This document shows, piece by piece, positions 10,530 to 19,769 of a stretch of 53,252 nt of DNA. This stretch comes from Hanamia caeni (GTDB taxonomy: Bacteria > Bacteroidota > Bacteroidia > Chitinophagales > Chitinophagaceae): positions 1-53,252 of the forward strand of contig NZ_RJJR01000023.1 of assembly GCF_003721595.1 (NCBI RefSeq). Direction: 5' to 3'. Numbering within the stretch: position 1 is the first letter of the stretch; the number at the start of each line of letters is the position of its first letter. Position numbers and translations under genes: made by a program. The notes under the pieces were generated by a model. The model ran no database searches. It was not told the origin of the DNA and worked only from the letters and a program-made list of their open reading frames with translations.

Positions 10530-11090
10530 TTGAAGAAAATAACTGCCATATTTTTTCTCATCATATTCGCATTCAACTGGTTTGGATACCGGCTGATGTA
10601 CGATTTTATGAAAACGCAGGCTAACAAACAATTGGAGGTGGCACTGGATAATAATCATTATGATGAGTCGCAATTAATTGAATTAAAAGTTCCTGTTAAT
10701 CTTCCCTACCAAACAAGCTGGTCATCTTACCAGCGCTACGATGGCGAAATTGAAATCGGCGGTGTGAAATATAAATATGTAAAAAGAAAGCTGGCCAACG
10801 ATACGCTTTATCTGAAATGTATTCCGAATACAAAAGAGATGAAATTGCAAACTGCAAAAAATGATTTCTTCAAACTCACTAACGATTTGGCTCAAAATCA
10901 AAATCCGAAAAAAGCAGATAATTCCTCCATTTCTGTTTTAAAATATTTATCCGTATTTGATAACTCTTCTTTTGGGATAGAAATAAATTCTCCATTAACC
11001 CCAGATCAACAATGGCTGTCTTTAAAAGCAGAAGCATTACCTTTTGTTGTTCTGCTTTCTTCCGAACGCCCGCCCGATTATAACGCCTGA
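10530..11090 (+). CDS. Unknown membrane-anchored protein
   Basis: About 186 residues from a TTG start at 10530, which gives the typical LKKITAIFFLIIFAF signal-anchor beginning. A frame-compatible TTG at 10506 would add eight residues. After the single hydrophobic segment the protein is soluble and mixed in charge, with repeated Tyr and Lys and no catalytic motif I recognise. It lies 222 bases after the GH65-like gene and 321 bases before an outer-membrane barrel gene. In Bacteroidota, small proteins of this type are often found beside outer-membrane metal or TonB systems, but nothing here proves that role. Confidence 0.6.
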   Translation: MKKITAIFFLIIFAFNWFGYRLMYDFMKTQANKQLEVALDNNHYDESQLIELKVPVNLPYQTSWSSYQRYDGEIEIGGVKYKYVKRKLANDTLYLKCIPNTKEMKLQTAKNDFFKLTNDLAQNQNPKKADNSSISVLKYLSVFDNSSFGIEINSPLTPDQQWLSLKAEALPFVVLLSSERPPDYNA

Positions 11091-11411
11091 CAAGGCTTTA
11101 CAAGCCTGCCGCACAAGACGACGATTCTTTAAAAAATTTATGGGATCTTCTTTATTGTATTGTTTTGCTTTTCTGGTAAAAAAGGTTTACCCGTTTTGAA
11201 GGCAATTTCAATGGTTTCAAAATAGCCTTTTTATAAGGCAGCAAAACGGAGTTCCATAAAGCCAAAGAATCAGGCTCGTTGATTTGTTGCGGCCTTCCTT
11301 CAGATAATTATTATTGAATCTTACTTCCGATTTCGTTTTTCTGAATCCCGAATGCATCGGGCAACAATCAAAAATTTGAAATCAATAACGGCTTATTAAA
11401 AAACATTTTTC
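11091..11411. other. Intergenic region without an accepted gene
   Basis: No complete gene is visible. On the minus strand, 11152-11307 stays open for 52 codons and reads protein-like (LPYKKAILKPLKLPSKR), preceded by two in-frame stops, so it may be the frameshifted tail of a lost gene. No terminator was recognised after the preceding gene. Confidence 0.4.
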
Positions 11412-12500
11412 ATGAGAAGGATTTTCTCAACACTACTTAGCACTTTTTTATTATTGCTTGTTAATAACTATTTACATGCACAGGGATGTGTTGCAATACG
11501 TACTACCGGTGGCAGTCTATGCACCATGCAACATCCCGATGAAATGGCCAGTGAAACCAAACCTGATATCTGGCAATTGAATATCAGCAATCGTTATTTC
11601 AATTCGTTCAGACATTTTGTGGGTACAGTCCAGCAAAAACAAAGGCTCAAAGAGCGTAGTGAAGTGATCAATCATGTCAATACAACTGATTTTTCTGTTT
11701 CACGCGATTTGAACAGGCGCTTGTCGTTGTCGGTGGGCTTTCCGATTTTGTCCACTTCACGATCTCAACGCGCACGCTTCGGAAATGAAGAGCGGTACAC
11801 TACTCATTCTTTTGGCCTCGGCGATTTGAACATCACTTTATACCGTTGGATGATGGATCCTGCTGAAGCACATAAAGGAAATATCCAATTGGGATTAGGT
11901 TTAAAGTTTCCGACGGGAGATTATAAATACCAGGATTATTTTCCGGTCAATGATTCAACAAAGGAGCTTCGTACGGTTGACCAGTCAATCCAGTTAGGAG
12001 ATGGCGGCACAGGGATTATTGCTGCCGCAAATGGCTTTTATAATTTTACGCCTCTTGTGGGAATCTATGGCAATTTATATTATCTCATCAATCCGAGAGA
12101 ACAAAATGGCGTGCCCACTTATCGTTCCAATCGGAATGAAGCGATCATGAGCGTGCCTGACCAATATATGGCCAGGCTGGGTTTGAATTATGGTTTTAAG
12201 GGGAGCATGAAAAATCTCTCCGTTGCATTAGGCGGTCGTCTTGAAGGAATACCAGTATATGATCTTATCGGTGGAAGCGAAGGCTTCAGGAGGCCGGGAT
12301 ATATTTTTGATATCGAACCCGGTGTAAACCTGGCAGTGAAAAAATCAACCTTCTTTTTGGCAGTGCCAGTTGCATTAATTCGTTGTCGTACACAAAGTGT
12401 TCCGGATAAAGAAACTACCGCGCAAACAGGTGTTTACAAGAACGGAGACGCAGCTTTTGCAGATTATCTTATAAACGTAGGGTTCACCACAAGGTTTTGA
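11412..12500 (+). CDS. Outer-membrane beta-barrel (phenol MetA-degradation-like transporter family)
   Basis: A 362-residue protein. The signal peptide ends at about residue 24 (NNYLHAQ). The rest has the alternating polar/aromatic pattern of an outer-membrane barrel and ends in GFTTRF with a C-terminal Phe, the usual barrel-insertion signal. Segments such as LGLGLKFPTGDYKYQDY and SVGFPIL resemble proteins annotated as MetA-pathway-of-phenol-degradation-like transporters. Two Cys near the mature N-terminus (GCVAIRTTGGSLC) may form a disulphide. The gene is followed directly by the first copy of the triplicated terminator. Confidence 0.6.
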   Translation: MRRIFSTLLSTFLLLLVNNYLHAQGCVAIRTTGGSLCTMQHPDEMASETKPDIWQLNISNRYFNSFRHFVGTVQQKQRLKERSEVINHVNTTDFSVSRDLNRRLSLSVGFPILSTSRSQRARFGNEERYTTHSFGLGDLNITLYRWMMDPAEAHKGNIQLGLGLKFPTGDYKYQDYFPVNDSTKELRTVDQSIQLGDGGTGIIAAANGFYNFTPLVGIYGNLYYLINPREQNGVPTYRSNRNEAIMSVPDQYMARLGLNYGFKGSMKNLSVALGGRLEGIPVYDLIGGSEGFRRPGYIFDIEPGVNLAVKKSTFFLAVPVALIRCRTQSVPDKETTAQTGVYKNGDAAFADYLINVGFTTRF

Positions 12501-12526
12501 CAATAAAAATTTATAATCAAGTAATA

Positions 12527-12559
12527 CGGCTCTGTTAATCCTATCGGGAGTCTCTTTTT
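12527..12559 (+). terminator. Intrinsic terminator, repeat copy 1
   Basis: GGCTC (12528-12532) pairs with GAGTC (12548-12552, one G-U pair), followed by a T-run. It lies 27 bases after the barrel gene stop and probably terminates it. Confidence 0.7.
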
Positions 12560-12613
12560 AAAATATTAAGTTTTGTTTTTTGATTAAGAAAATCTTTTTT
12601 AAAACAACAAACA

Positions 12614-12721
12614 ATGAAAAAACTAAAAAATAACAAGCAGCAGATTATGAAACCCGCGGGAAAGTGCTTGCAAATTATTGGAGGATTTCGGAAAGAAATT
12701 CTAAGACAAAAATTTTCGTAA
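12614..12721 (+). CDS. Possible 35-residue basic peptide inside repeat unit 1
   Basis: ATG at 12614 to TAA at 12721, whose stop sits just before terminator copy 2. The peptide is rich in Lys, Arg and Gln with one Cys (MKPAGKCLQIIGGFRKEI). In unit 2 the same DNA has a one-base shift, and only an 18-residue frame survives (12854-12910, MKRERKRLQRIEKFRKRF). Loss of frame between near-identical units argues against strong protein-level selection. It could be a decaying small gene or non-coding DNA. Confidence 0.25.
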   Translation: MKKLKNNKQQIMKPAGKCLQIIGGFRKEILRQKFS

Positions 12722-12732
12722 ATCAAGTAATA

Positions 12733-12766
12733 CGGCTCTGTTATTCTTATCGGGAGCCTCTTTTTT
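12733..12766 (+). terminator. Intrinsic terminator, repeat copy 2
   Basis: GGCTC (12734-12738) pairs perfectly with GAGCC (12754-12758), followed by TCTTTTTT. The same hairpin as copy 1 with the G-U pair replaced by G-C. Confidence 0.75.
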
Positions 12767-12938
12767 AAAGTACTAATATCAGTATTTTTTTGATTCCGGA
12801 AAAATTTTAAAACAGCAAATGATAAAAAAAATAAAAAATAAAAGCAGCAGATTATGAAACGGGAGAGAAAGCGCTTACAACGTATTGAAAAATTCAGAAA
12901 GCGATTCTGAATGGAAAATTTTCGTAAATCAAGTAATA

Positions 12939-12973
12939 CGGCTCTGTTATTCCTATCGGGAGCCTCTTTTTTT
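12939..12973 (+). terminator. Intrinsic terminator, repeat copy 3
   Basis: GGCTC (12940-12944) pairs with GAGCC (12960-12964), followed by TCTTTTTTT. The strongest U-run of the three; 266 bases upstream of the MFS gene start. Confidence 0.75.
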
Positions 12974-13238
12974 GAATGGTTTAATATCAGATTTTTTTAT
13001 AAACCGGAAAAATAAATTCCCTGTTATTATCAGGATAAAAAAAAGGAAAAATTGTTTGTTTACTGAATGGTATCTGTAAGAAAAATAATTGTTATGCCGC
13101 ACATTCCAATCGACCAGTTCTACCGTCCGTGATTATGATTTGGTGTACAGAATGACTTTATATTTTATATAAAAAATGAACAAAAAATAATTAATAAGTT
13201 TTAGTAATTAAAATTAAATCATCAGGATTCTTAAAAAT

Positions 13239-14900
13239 ATGGGAGATACTAAATTAAATAACCCTGTTCAAAAAATTAATTTCAGAAGCAAGTCCGCATT
13301 TTGGGTGGGTTTTTTATCTGTTGCCGTTGGCGTGGCTTTGCAAATTCCTATGTACACTAATGCTGCCGGCATGGACTACAAGCTGGTGGGTATGCCCATG
13401 AGCACCGGCATGTATGTGGGAATGGCGCTTTCTATAATAGGGCTTGCCATTACGCTTTACAGCCTTCTGCCTGCATCAGCAATAAAAGAAAACAACGATT
13501 ACCATTTTAAGGTTCGTGCACTTGACGATGCACCTATTAATAAAACACACATTGGATTGCTGTTCGTTATGGCTATCGCAATTACTATAGATGTGATGAA
13601 GCCTACAATTTTGTCTTTTGTTGTGCCTGGTATGGCAAGGGAGTACGGGCTTAAATCACCTGTAAATCCGGACGGGATTATCCCCGTGGCGTTTCTTCCT
13701 TTATGCGGAATTACAGGAACCGTGTTGGGATCTTTTTTATGGGGATGGCTGGGCGATAAAATCGGGCGCAGGTCTTCTATTCTTATGGCGGGTGTAACAT
13801 TTATTGCAACAAGCCCCTGTGGCTGCATGCCCGAATTTTGGATGAATTGTGTTATGTGCCTTTTGATGGGCTATGGAGTGGGCGGCATGTTGCCTGTTCT
13901 TTTTACGCTCATGGCGGAAAGCATTCCCGCACGGCACAGGGGCTGGTTGATGGTTCTTATCGGTGGAGATATTGCAGGAGCTTACGTAATTACAAGCGCG
14001 CTGGCTTCATGGCTTGTTCCGGAATATAGCTGGAGGATTCTTTGGTTGATTGGTTTTCCAACCGGCTTCATGCTCATTCTTTTAAATCGCTGGATTCCCG
14101 AATCACCGCGTTACCTGCTTAATCACAGAAGGTTTAAAGAAGCGCAACAAGTGATGAAACGTTATGGCGCGGTTGCTATCAAAGAAAAAATCATGACAAT
14201 TCATGTTGAGACCAGAATCAAGGATCAGTTTAAGCAATTGTTTCGCCCGCCTTTTTTAGGCATTACGGCCACTTTGACACTGCTTGCTCTTGGAGGAGGT
14301 TTCGTTGAATTTGGATTTGAACTTTGGATTCCTTCCAATCTGCAGCATCTTGGGTTTACAAGCGCCGATTCTTTTGCCATCCTTCGCAATGCAGCGCTTA
14401 TTGGTTTTCCGCTTAATTTTCTTGTAGCGTGGATATATGGATTCTGGAGCAGCAAAAAAACAATCGTTCTTCTCACCCTGCTAACGGCTGCATCTATGGT
14501 AGGTTTTTTATTTGCAGGCAATTCAATAGTGCAACATAAAGTCTGGCTTTATGTATTGCTTGTCATTCCTATATGGGGCATTAGTTCCGTTATATCCATT
14601 CTATCGGCGTATGCTGCAGAAATTTATCCGACAAGAATACGTTCGCGCGGAAGCGGCCTGGTAGCAGGTTTCAGCAAGTTTGGGGGCGTGCTGGTCATCG
14701 CGCTTGTTGTATTTGCCATTGCGCCGCCGTCAATTGCGGCCACAGCAATTATAGGGGCTGTTCCCTTGGTGTTGGCCGCCTTGTCAATTATATTTTTTGG
14801 GGTAGAAACAAGGAAAAGGCAGTTAGAAGAAATTACAGCAGAACAACTTTCTCATATTTCAGCGTACGATGAAAGCAGTGACAACGTTGAAAACTTTTAG
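13239..14900 (+). CDS. Major facilitator superfamily transporter with N-terminal membrane extension
   Basis: A 553-residue inner-membrane transporter. Two extra hydrophobic segments (residues about 20-40 and 50-72) precede a 12-helix MFS core. The loop-2 signature GWLGDKIGRRSS lies near residue 170, and the second-half counterpart is around IYPTRIRSRGSG. The sequence ESIPARHRGWLMVLIGG recalls SV2/SLC22-like organic-ion and sugar porters. At 553 residues it is longer than the usual 400-450. It is the first gene of a same-strand run with AhpD-like proteins and a TonB receptor, suggesting it moves the TonB substrate or a product across the inner membrane. Substrate unknown. Confidence 0.85.
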   Translation: MGDTKLNNPVQKINFRSKSAFWVGFLSVAVGVALQIPMYTNAAGMDYKLVGMPMSTGMYVGMALSIIGLAITLYSLLPASAIKENNDYHFKVRALDDAPINKTHIGLLFVMAIAITIDVMKPTILSFVVPGMAREYGLKSPVNPDGIIPVAFLPLCGITGTVLGSFLWGWLGDKIGRRSSILMAGVTFIATSPCGCMPEFWMNCVMCLLMGYGVGGMLPVLFTLMAESIPARHRGWLMVLIGGDIAGAYVITSALASWLVPEYSWRILWLIGFPTGFMLILLNRWIPESPRYLLNHRRFKEAQQVMKRYGAVAIKEKIMTIHVETRIKDQFKQLFRPPFLGITATLTLLALGGGFVEFGFELWIPSNLQHLGFTSADSFAILRNAALIGFPLNFLVAWIYGFWSSKKTIVLLTLLTAASMVGFLFAGNSIVQHKVWLYVLLVIPIWGISSVISILSAYAAEIYPTRIRSRGSGLVAGFSKFGGVLVIALVVFAIAPPSIAATAIIGAVPLVLAALSIIFFGVETRKRQLEEITAEQLSHISAYDESSDNVENF

Positions 14901-14992
14901 TTGTTCAGGTGACCTATAATTCCTGAGGTGATTTGCAGAAAATTAAAAGAAGAGCTTGAGTGTACAATTCTAAAATTATTAAACAAAAAATT

Positions 14993-15565
14993 ATGCCCTA
15001 CATACCACTTGAAGACCATCTGCCGGGCATTACCGGGTTATTGGAATATAGAAAAGACAGTGGCCAGCCCATTCGCGAGTTAACACAAGTATTGATGCGC
15101 GGGCCGTCGTCTCTAACGGAGGGCGAACGCGAACTGATTGCTTCTGTAGTTTCTAATGGCAATCAATGTACTTTCTGTTCTACTGCGCATACTGCTACGG
15201 CGGATTTATTAATTGGTGATCATGAAACTTCTCAGAAAGTAAAACAGGATATTGCTACCGCTCCTGTCAGTGAAAAAATGAAAGCGCTTCTTGAAATAGC
15301 TTCTCTGACAAGAATCAGCGGTAAAAGCGTGACTGAAGAAAGTATAGAGAAGGCCAAAGGTGCGGGCGCCACCGATATTGAAATTCATGATACCGTTTTA
15401 ATCGCTGCATTATTTTGTATGTATAACCGCTACGTAGATGGAATGGCCACTTCACTTCCTAAGGAAGAGAGCTACTATGAGGTTTTGGCTGAAAGGCTTG
15501 TCAATTATGGATACATGCGATTGCCACAAGGATATGATCATCTAAAAAAAGAAAATAAAAAGTAA
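14993..15565 (+). CDS. AhpD-like / carboxymuconolactone decarboxylase family protein 1
   Basis: 190 residues from ATG 14993. This start is chosen because the three downstream paralogues begin at the same place (M-x-I, then PGI). The motif CTFCSTAH gives Cys59-x2-Cys62-x3-His66, and Glu47 lies 12 residues before Cys59. That is the spacing of the AhpD active site (Glu118, Cys130, Cys133, His137 in the mycobacterial enzyme). A thiol peroxidase/disulphide-reductase function is therefore likelier than true decarboxylation. The conserved block EIHDTVLIAALFCMYNRYVDG follows near residue 125. The TonB receptor starts 11 bases after its stop. Confidence 0.85.
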   Translation: MPYIPLEDHLPGITGLLEYRKDSGQPIRELTQVLMRGPSSLTEGERELIASVVSNGNQCTFCSTAHTATADLLIGDHETSQKVKQDIATAPVSEKMKALLEIASLTRISGKSVTEESIEKAKGAGATDIEIHDTVLIAALFCMYNRYVDGMATSLPKEESYYEVLAERLVNYGYMRLPQGYDHLKKENKK

Positions 15566-15576
15566 AAAATAAAACA

Positions 15577-18369
15577 ATGAACAAAAGCACTATTGCTATT
15601 AAAACGGCTATTTGGATGTTTCTGCTAATCCTCTCTTTGCGATCGGTGGGGCAGGAAATAAAACTTTCAGGTAAAATTACTGACTCAGAGACCGGTAAAC
15701 CTCTACCGGCGGTGAGTATCAACGTAAAGGATAAGTTAATAGGGACCATTACTGCTGAAGACGGCACATTTGACCTGACAGTAAACAAACAAAAATTGCC
15801 TTTTTATATTTTGATTACTTCTGTTAGTCATGAAAACAAAGAAATCCAAATTACAAGTAATAACCAGTCTGTCAATGTTTCACTCCTGCCCAAAACGGCC
15901 TTTCTTAATGAGGTAGTAACTGCGGCATCAAGGGTTAAAGAAAATATTCTGCGGTCGCCGGTTACTATCGAAAAGATGACGCTGAAAGATATTACTGAGA
16001 ATCCCTCTTTAACTTACTACGACGGCCTTAAAAATATAAAAGGCATGGAGGTAGTCAGTAGTAGCCTTACTTATCAACAAATGAATACCCGCGGATTTAA
16101 CACTACCGGAAATTCAAGATTTCTTCAAATGGTGGACGGAGTGGATAACCAAACGCCGGGCCTAAACTTTGCTGTCGGCAATTTGTTCGGGGCATCAGAT
16201 ATTGATGTCGAAAGTGTGGAAATCATACCTGGCGCGGCTTCTGTGTTATATGGGCCAATGGCTTTTAACGGGGCGTTGCTCATTCATACCAAAGATCCAT
16301 TTCATTACCAGGGATTAACCATCCATGCCAAAACCGGGCTAAATCATGTGGGGGAAAAAGGAGTAAACCCCAAAGGGCTGGGTGATTTTGCTTTGCGCTA
16401 TGCAAAGGCATTTAATGATAGATTGGCTTTTAAAATAAATGCTTCTTATCTGGCAGGCACCGATTGGTACGCCACAAATTATACGGATGTAAGTGCGCAG
16501 ACCCCCGCGGCAAACCGAGGCCCTAATAATCCGGGCCGTGATGCTTTGAACATTTATGGTGATGAAGTTTCAAAAACACTGCCTGGCATTGGGCTTGTTT
16601 CGCGAACCGGCTATGAGGAAAAGGACCTTATGAATTATAATGTATATAGCCTCAAACTGAATGGTGCGCTGCATTATCGCATTGCCAATAACCTGGAATT
16701 GATTTATCAATACAATCTCGGCAAAGGAACCGCCAGCTACACCGGCAGCAGCCGTTTCGACCTAAATAACTTTGTGCTTCAAACCCACAGGATAGAATTG
16801 AAAGGATCAAATTATTTTTTGCGCAGCTATGCGGTGGCTGAAAATTCTCATGATTCATACAATACGCGTTCATTAGCTCAATTCATCAACCGTGAGTGGG
16901 TGAAAGATTTGAACGGCAATGTGGTTTCTCCGGCCCAGGCAGATGATGTTTGGTTTAACAGGTACCAGGCCGCTTTTAACGGTACTATATCGGGGGTGAC
17001 TGCGAACGATAACAGCGCTGCGCGTGCATTTGCCGGCCAGGGAAGATTTGCGCCCGGTTCCAAAGATTTTAAAGCCGCCAAAGACGCTTCCATTCATAAT
17101 TATGGGTTAAGTGGCGCTGGTGTTTTCAGCAATAGTAAATTTTATCATACGGAAGGGCAATACGATTTTAGCAACCAGGTAAAAGTATTTGAATTGCTTG
17201 CTGGTGGCAGCTTCCGTTATTATGATATGTTTACCAACGGAAGCTTATTTGACGACAAGGACAACAAAGTAACTATAAAAGAATATGGAGCCTTCGTGCA
17301 GGCAGCAAAAAAATTGTTTGATGACAAGCTGAAGGTAACTGCTTCCATGCGATACGACAAAGACGAAAATTTTGATGGAAGCTTTACGCCGCGCCTGTCA
17401 GCAGTTTATACCGTTGCTAATACCCATAATTTCCGTGCTTCTTATCAAACGGGATTTAGAAATCCTACGCCGGTTGATCAGTTTATTAAGTTAAACGTTG
17501 GCCCGATCACTATTTTGGGTGGAGCGCCCCGGAATAGTAAGGGCATGGGCGTATATGAGAATTCATTTACTGCAGCATCAGTTGGCGCATTCGGAGGTGC
17601 CTTTGGAGCAGCATCGGCGAATGGAACTCCTTTTCCACAGGCAGTTTCAGACAATAAAGATCTGTTGAAAAAATCAAATGTTGCCTATATTAAACCGGAA
17701 AAGGAAAAAGCATTTGAGGTTGGATATAAAGGATTATTTCAAAATAAATTTTTGGTAGATATTAACTATTACTATAGCACCTACACAGATTTTATTTTGA
17801 ATACGGTGGTAATACAGCCGCAACACGATGTGTATGGCAGCGATGGAAAAATCAATTTTGACGCCGCCACCGATATTCTGGATGGAAAAGTTCATGCGTT
17901 CCAATTATATACCAATGCGCCTGATAAAGTCTCGGCACAGGGCGTATCCCTGGGGCTCACCTACATTTTTGATAAAGGCTATACACTTGGTGGAAACATG
18001 ACATGGTCTTCCTTTAATCTGAAAAATGCCGATCCAAATAATGTGGCACAATTTAATACCCCGGAATATAGCACCAATGTCACTTTTGGCAATAGTGATG
18101 TACACAAAGGCTTTGGATTCAATTTGTCATGGCATTGGCAAAGCGCGTTTGACTGGTTTGGAACTTTTAACGGTATGATGCCGGGCAGGATTCATGCTTA
18201 TTCCCTTGTGGATTTCCAGGTAAATAAAAAATTGCCCAAAGCGCATTCCACCATTAAACTTGGTGCAAGCAATATTTTCAATAACAAGATTTACCAGTCT
18301 TATGGATCGCCGGCAATAGGCGCTATCTATTATATATCCATAACTTTCGATGGATTATTAAAAAAATAA
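15577..18369 (+). CDS. TonB-dependent receptor with carboxypeptidase-regulatory-like domain
   Basis: A 930-residue outer-membrane receptor. The signal peptide ends near residue 26 (RSVGQ). A CarboxypepD_reg-like beta domain (about 27-110, GKITDSETGKPLPAVSI) is followed by the plug domain (NEVVTAASR to about 240, with the turn PGAASVLYGPMAFNGALL) and a 22-strand barrel. The protein ends ITFDGLLKK, so the usual terminal aromatic lies several residues in. It lacks a neighbouring SusD gene, so it is not a classical SusCD pair. Its embedding between AhpD-like and MFS genes suggests uptake of a small, possibly redox-active or aromatic compound (inference). Confidence 0.9.
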   Translation: MNKSTIAIKTAIWMFLLILSLRSVGQEIKLSGKITDSETGKPLPAVSINVKDKLIGTITAEDGTFDLTVNKQKLPFYILITSVSHENKEIQITSNNQSVNVSLLPKTAFLNEVVTAASRVKENILRSPVTIEKMTLKDITENPSLTYYDGLKNIKGMEVVSSSLTYQQMNTRGFNTTGNSRFLQMVDGVDNQTPGLNFAVGNLFGASDIDVESVEIIPGAASVLYGPMAFNGALLIHTKDPFHYQGLTIHAKTGLNHVGEKGVNPKGLGDFALRYAKAFNDRLAFKINASYLAGTDWYATNYTDVSAQTPAANRGPNNPGRDALNIYGDEVSKTLPGIGLVSRTGYEEKDLMNYNVYSLKLNGALHYRIANNLELIYQYNLGKGTASYTGSSRFDLNNFVLQTHRIELKGSNYFLRSYAVAENSHDSYNTRSLAQFINREWVKDLNGNVVSPAQADDVWFNRYQAAFNGTISGVTANDNSAARAFAGQGRFAPGSKDFKAAKDASIHNYGLSGAGVFSNSKFYHTEGQYDFSNQVKVFELLAGGSFRYYDMFTNGSLFDDKDNKVTIKEYGAFVQAAKKLFDDKLKVTASMRYDKDENFDGSFTPRLSAVYTVANTHNFRASYQTGFRNPTPVDQFIKLNVGPITILGGAPRNSKGMGVYENSFTAASVGAFGGAFGAASANGTPFPQAVSDNKDLLKKSNVAYIKPEKEKAFEVGYKGLFQNKFLVDINYYYSTYTDFILNTVVIQPQHDVYGSDGKINFDAATDILDGKVHAFQLYTNAPDKVSAQGVSLGLTYIFDKGYTLGGNMTWSSFNLKNADPNNVAQFNTPEYSTNVTFGNSDVHKGFGFNLSWHWQSAFDWFGTFNGMMPGRIHAYSLVDFQVNKKLPKAHSTIKLGASNIFNNKIYQSYGSPAIGAIYYISITFDGLLKK

Positions 18370-18418
18370 ACGCGAATTAATTTCGAACACTTTTATCTAA
18401 TTATTGAACAAGCAAAAA

Positions 18419-19705
18419 ATGGAAGATATCGCCTTAAGAGAAAAAAAGATTTCGGCTTATCATAAGCTTTTCTTCGCCATATGCTTTGTCAGCACAGCCT
18501 TTGGTGGTGCAGTTTCTACGCTGATGTCTGTGTATTTGCCCGTAGTTACAACAGACCTTGCCGGAAATAAAAGCCCAACAGAAATGAATGAAATCAGCGC
18601 TTATATTAACGCCATTTTTATTTTCGGGTGGGCTTTCGGCGGTTTCGTATGGGGCATCATCAGCGACAGGATCGGCAGGAAAAAATCATTGCTGATGTCA
18701 ATCGCTTTTTATGGGGTATTTACTGTGTTGACAGGAATGATGCCCAATTGGTGGCTTATGGTTATTTGCAGGTTTTTGAGCGGTTTTGGGGTGGGTGGTG
18801 TGTTGGTCGTTTCAATTATTTTTATGAGCGAAATCTGGCCGGCTTCCAGTAAAGCAATATATATAGGCATTTTATCTATTGCTTTCCCAATAGGGATTTT
18901 TTCGGCGGGACTTATCAATTACCTCATCGCTTATTGGCGGTTCGGATTTTTTGTTGGATTTATCCCCATTATTATTTCCTTTATTGGCTGGATGGTAATA
19001 AAAGAATCTGCAAATTGGCAAATGCATAAAGCGAAAAAAAGTGAATTGAATGCAGTTAAAATTTCCGCATTTTCGCAGGATAACCGCCGCAGCCTCGTTT
19101 TTGGCGCAGCCATATTCGGGTCGATGTTGATAGGGTTATGGGCAATTTTTTCATGGATGCCTACGTGGATTCAAAGCCTCGTGACAAATTCTGACGGTCA
19201 AAAAGAACGCGGTTTAAGCATGATGTTTATGGGAATCGGTGGTCTGCTTGGCGGCTTTTTATCAGGATGGCTGGTTAATCTTGCAGGAGTAAGAAGATCA
19301 ATGCTCATCTGTTTTTCCGTTTGCGCTTTGCTGTCATTTGTCCTGTTTAAGACAAACGCAACGTTTACAAACATCATTTACATTGAGATTGCGTTACTCG
19401 CTTTATTCTTTGGTGGAAGCCAGGGCACGCTGTCGGTGTTTATACCTCACTTGTTCCCCACCGGCATCAGGGCAGCCTCTACGGGTTTTTGCTTTAATGT
19501 TGGAAGGATTGTTACTGCCACAGCCGTTTTATTTATAGGAATGCTGGTAACAACGCTTGGCGGCTATGGTAACGCGATATTTATTTTTTCACTTGTGTTT
19601 GTTATCGGGTTGCTTCTAATTGTATTTACGGATGAATCATTGTGTGATTTCTCCATTGAGACAAACGAGCCGGGTGGGGCCACACTTGTGGCAGAACTTC
19701 CTTAA
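18419..19705 (+). CDS. Major facilitator superfamily transporter
   Basis: A 428-residue, 12-helix MFS protein from ATG 18419 (MEDIALREKK); an in-frame TTG at 18404 is an alternative start. Motif A is GIISDRIGRKKS near residue 79. LSGFGVGGVLVVSIIFMSE resembles the sugar/aromatic-acid porter helix 4 region. It differs strongly from the first MFS of the operon in length and in lacking the N-terminal extension, so the two are not a recent duplication. It lies 49 bases after the TonB receptor and 64 bases before the second AhpD-like gene. A substrate- or product-export role is inferred from position. Confidence 0.85.
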   Translation: MEDIALREKKISAYHKLFFAICFVSTAFGGAVSTLMSVYLPVVTTDLAGNKSPTEMNEISAYINAIFIFGWAFGGFVWGIISDRIGRKKSLLMSIAFYGVFTVLTGMMPNWWLMVICRFLSGFGVGGVLVVSIIFMSEIWPASSKAIYIGILSIAFPIGIFSAGLINYLIAYWRFGFFVGFIPIIISFIGWMVIKESANWQMHKAKKSELNAVKISAFSQDNRRSLVFGAAIFGSMLIGLWAIFSWMPTWIQSLVTNSDGQKERGLSMMFMGIGGLLGGFLSGWLVNLAGVRRSMLICFSVCALLSFVLFKTNATFTNIIYIEIALLALFFGGSQGTLSVFIPHLFPTGIRAASTGFCFNVGRIVTATAVLFIGMLVTTLGGYGNAIFIFSLVFVIGLLLIVFTDESLCDFSIETNEPGGATLVAELP

Positions 19706-19769
19706 AACGGAAGGGCATGAAACGGACTGGAATAGAAAATATTTTCTAAAATTTAAAAAAAGAAAAATC

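Larger units (their letters stand above)
12516..13018 (+). repeat. 206-bp tandem repeat (2.5 copies) carrying a terminator
   Basis: Units begin at 12516, 12722 and 12928; the spacing is exactly 206 bp and the third copy is partial. The best-conserved part of each is the 45-base block from ATCAAGTAATACGGCTCTG to the U-run. The middle is AT-rich and moderately diverged. Each full unit contains AGCAGATTATGAAAC followed by a short basic frame, but the frame is not preserved between copies (1-nt indel). The array fills most of the 738-base gap between the barrel gene and the MFS operon. After it, 13019-13238 holds no recognisable gene. Confidence 0.9.

Noticed and set aside
10442..10624. 60-residue frame before the unknown membrane protein
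   Set aside because: Different frame overlapping the better-supported gene starting at 10530; no recognisable features.
11152..11307. Minus-strand gene fragment
   Set aside because: 52 open codons without a start and preceded by double stops; too weak to call a gene.
12527..12973. tRNA-like or riboswitch elements in the 206-bp array
   Set aside because: The conserved block forms only a short stem plus U-run; no cloverleaf or known aptamer consensus is visible.
12885..13079. 64-residue plus-strand frame
   Set aside because: It reads straight through terminator copy 3 and the repeat core; open by chance.
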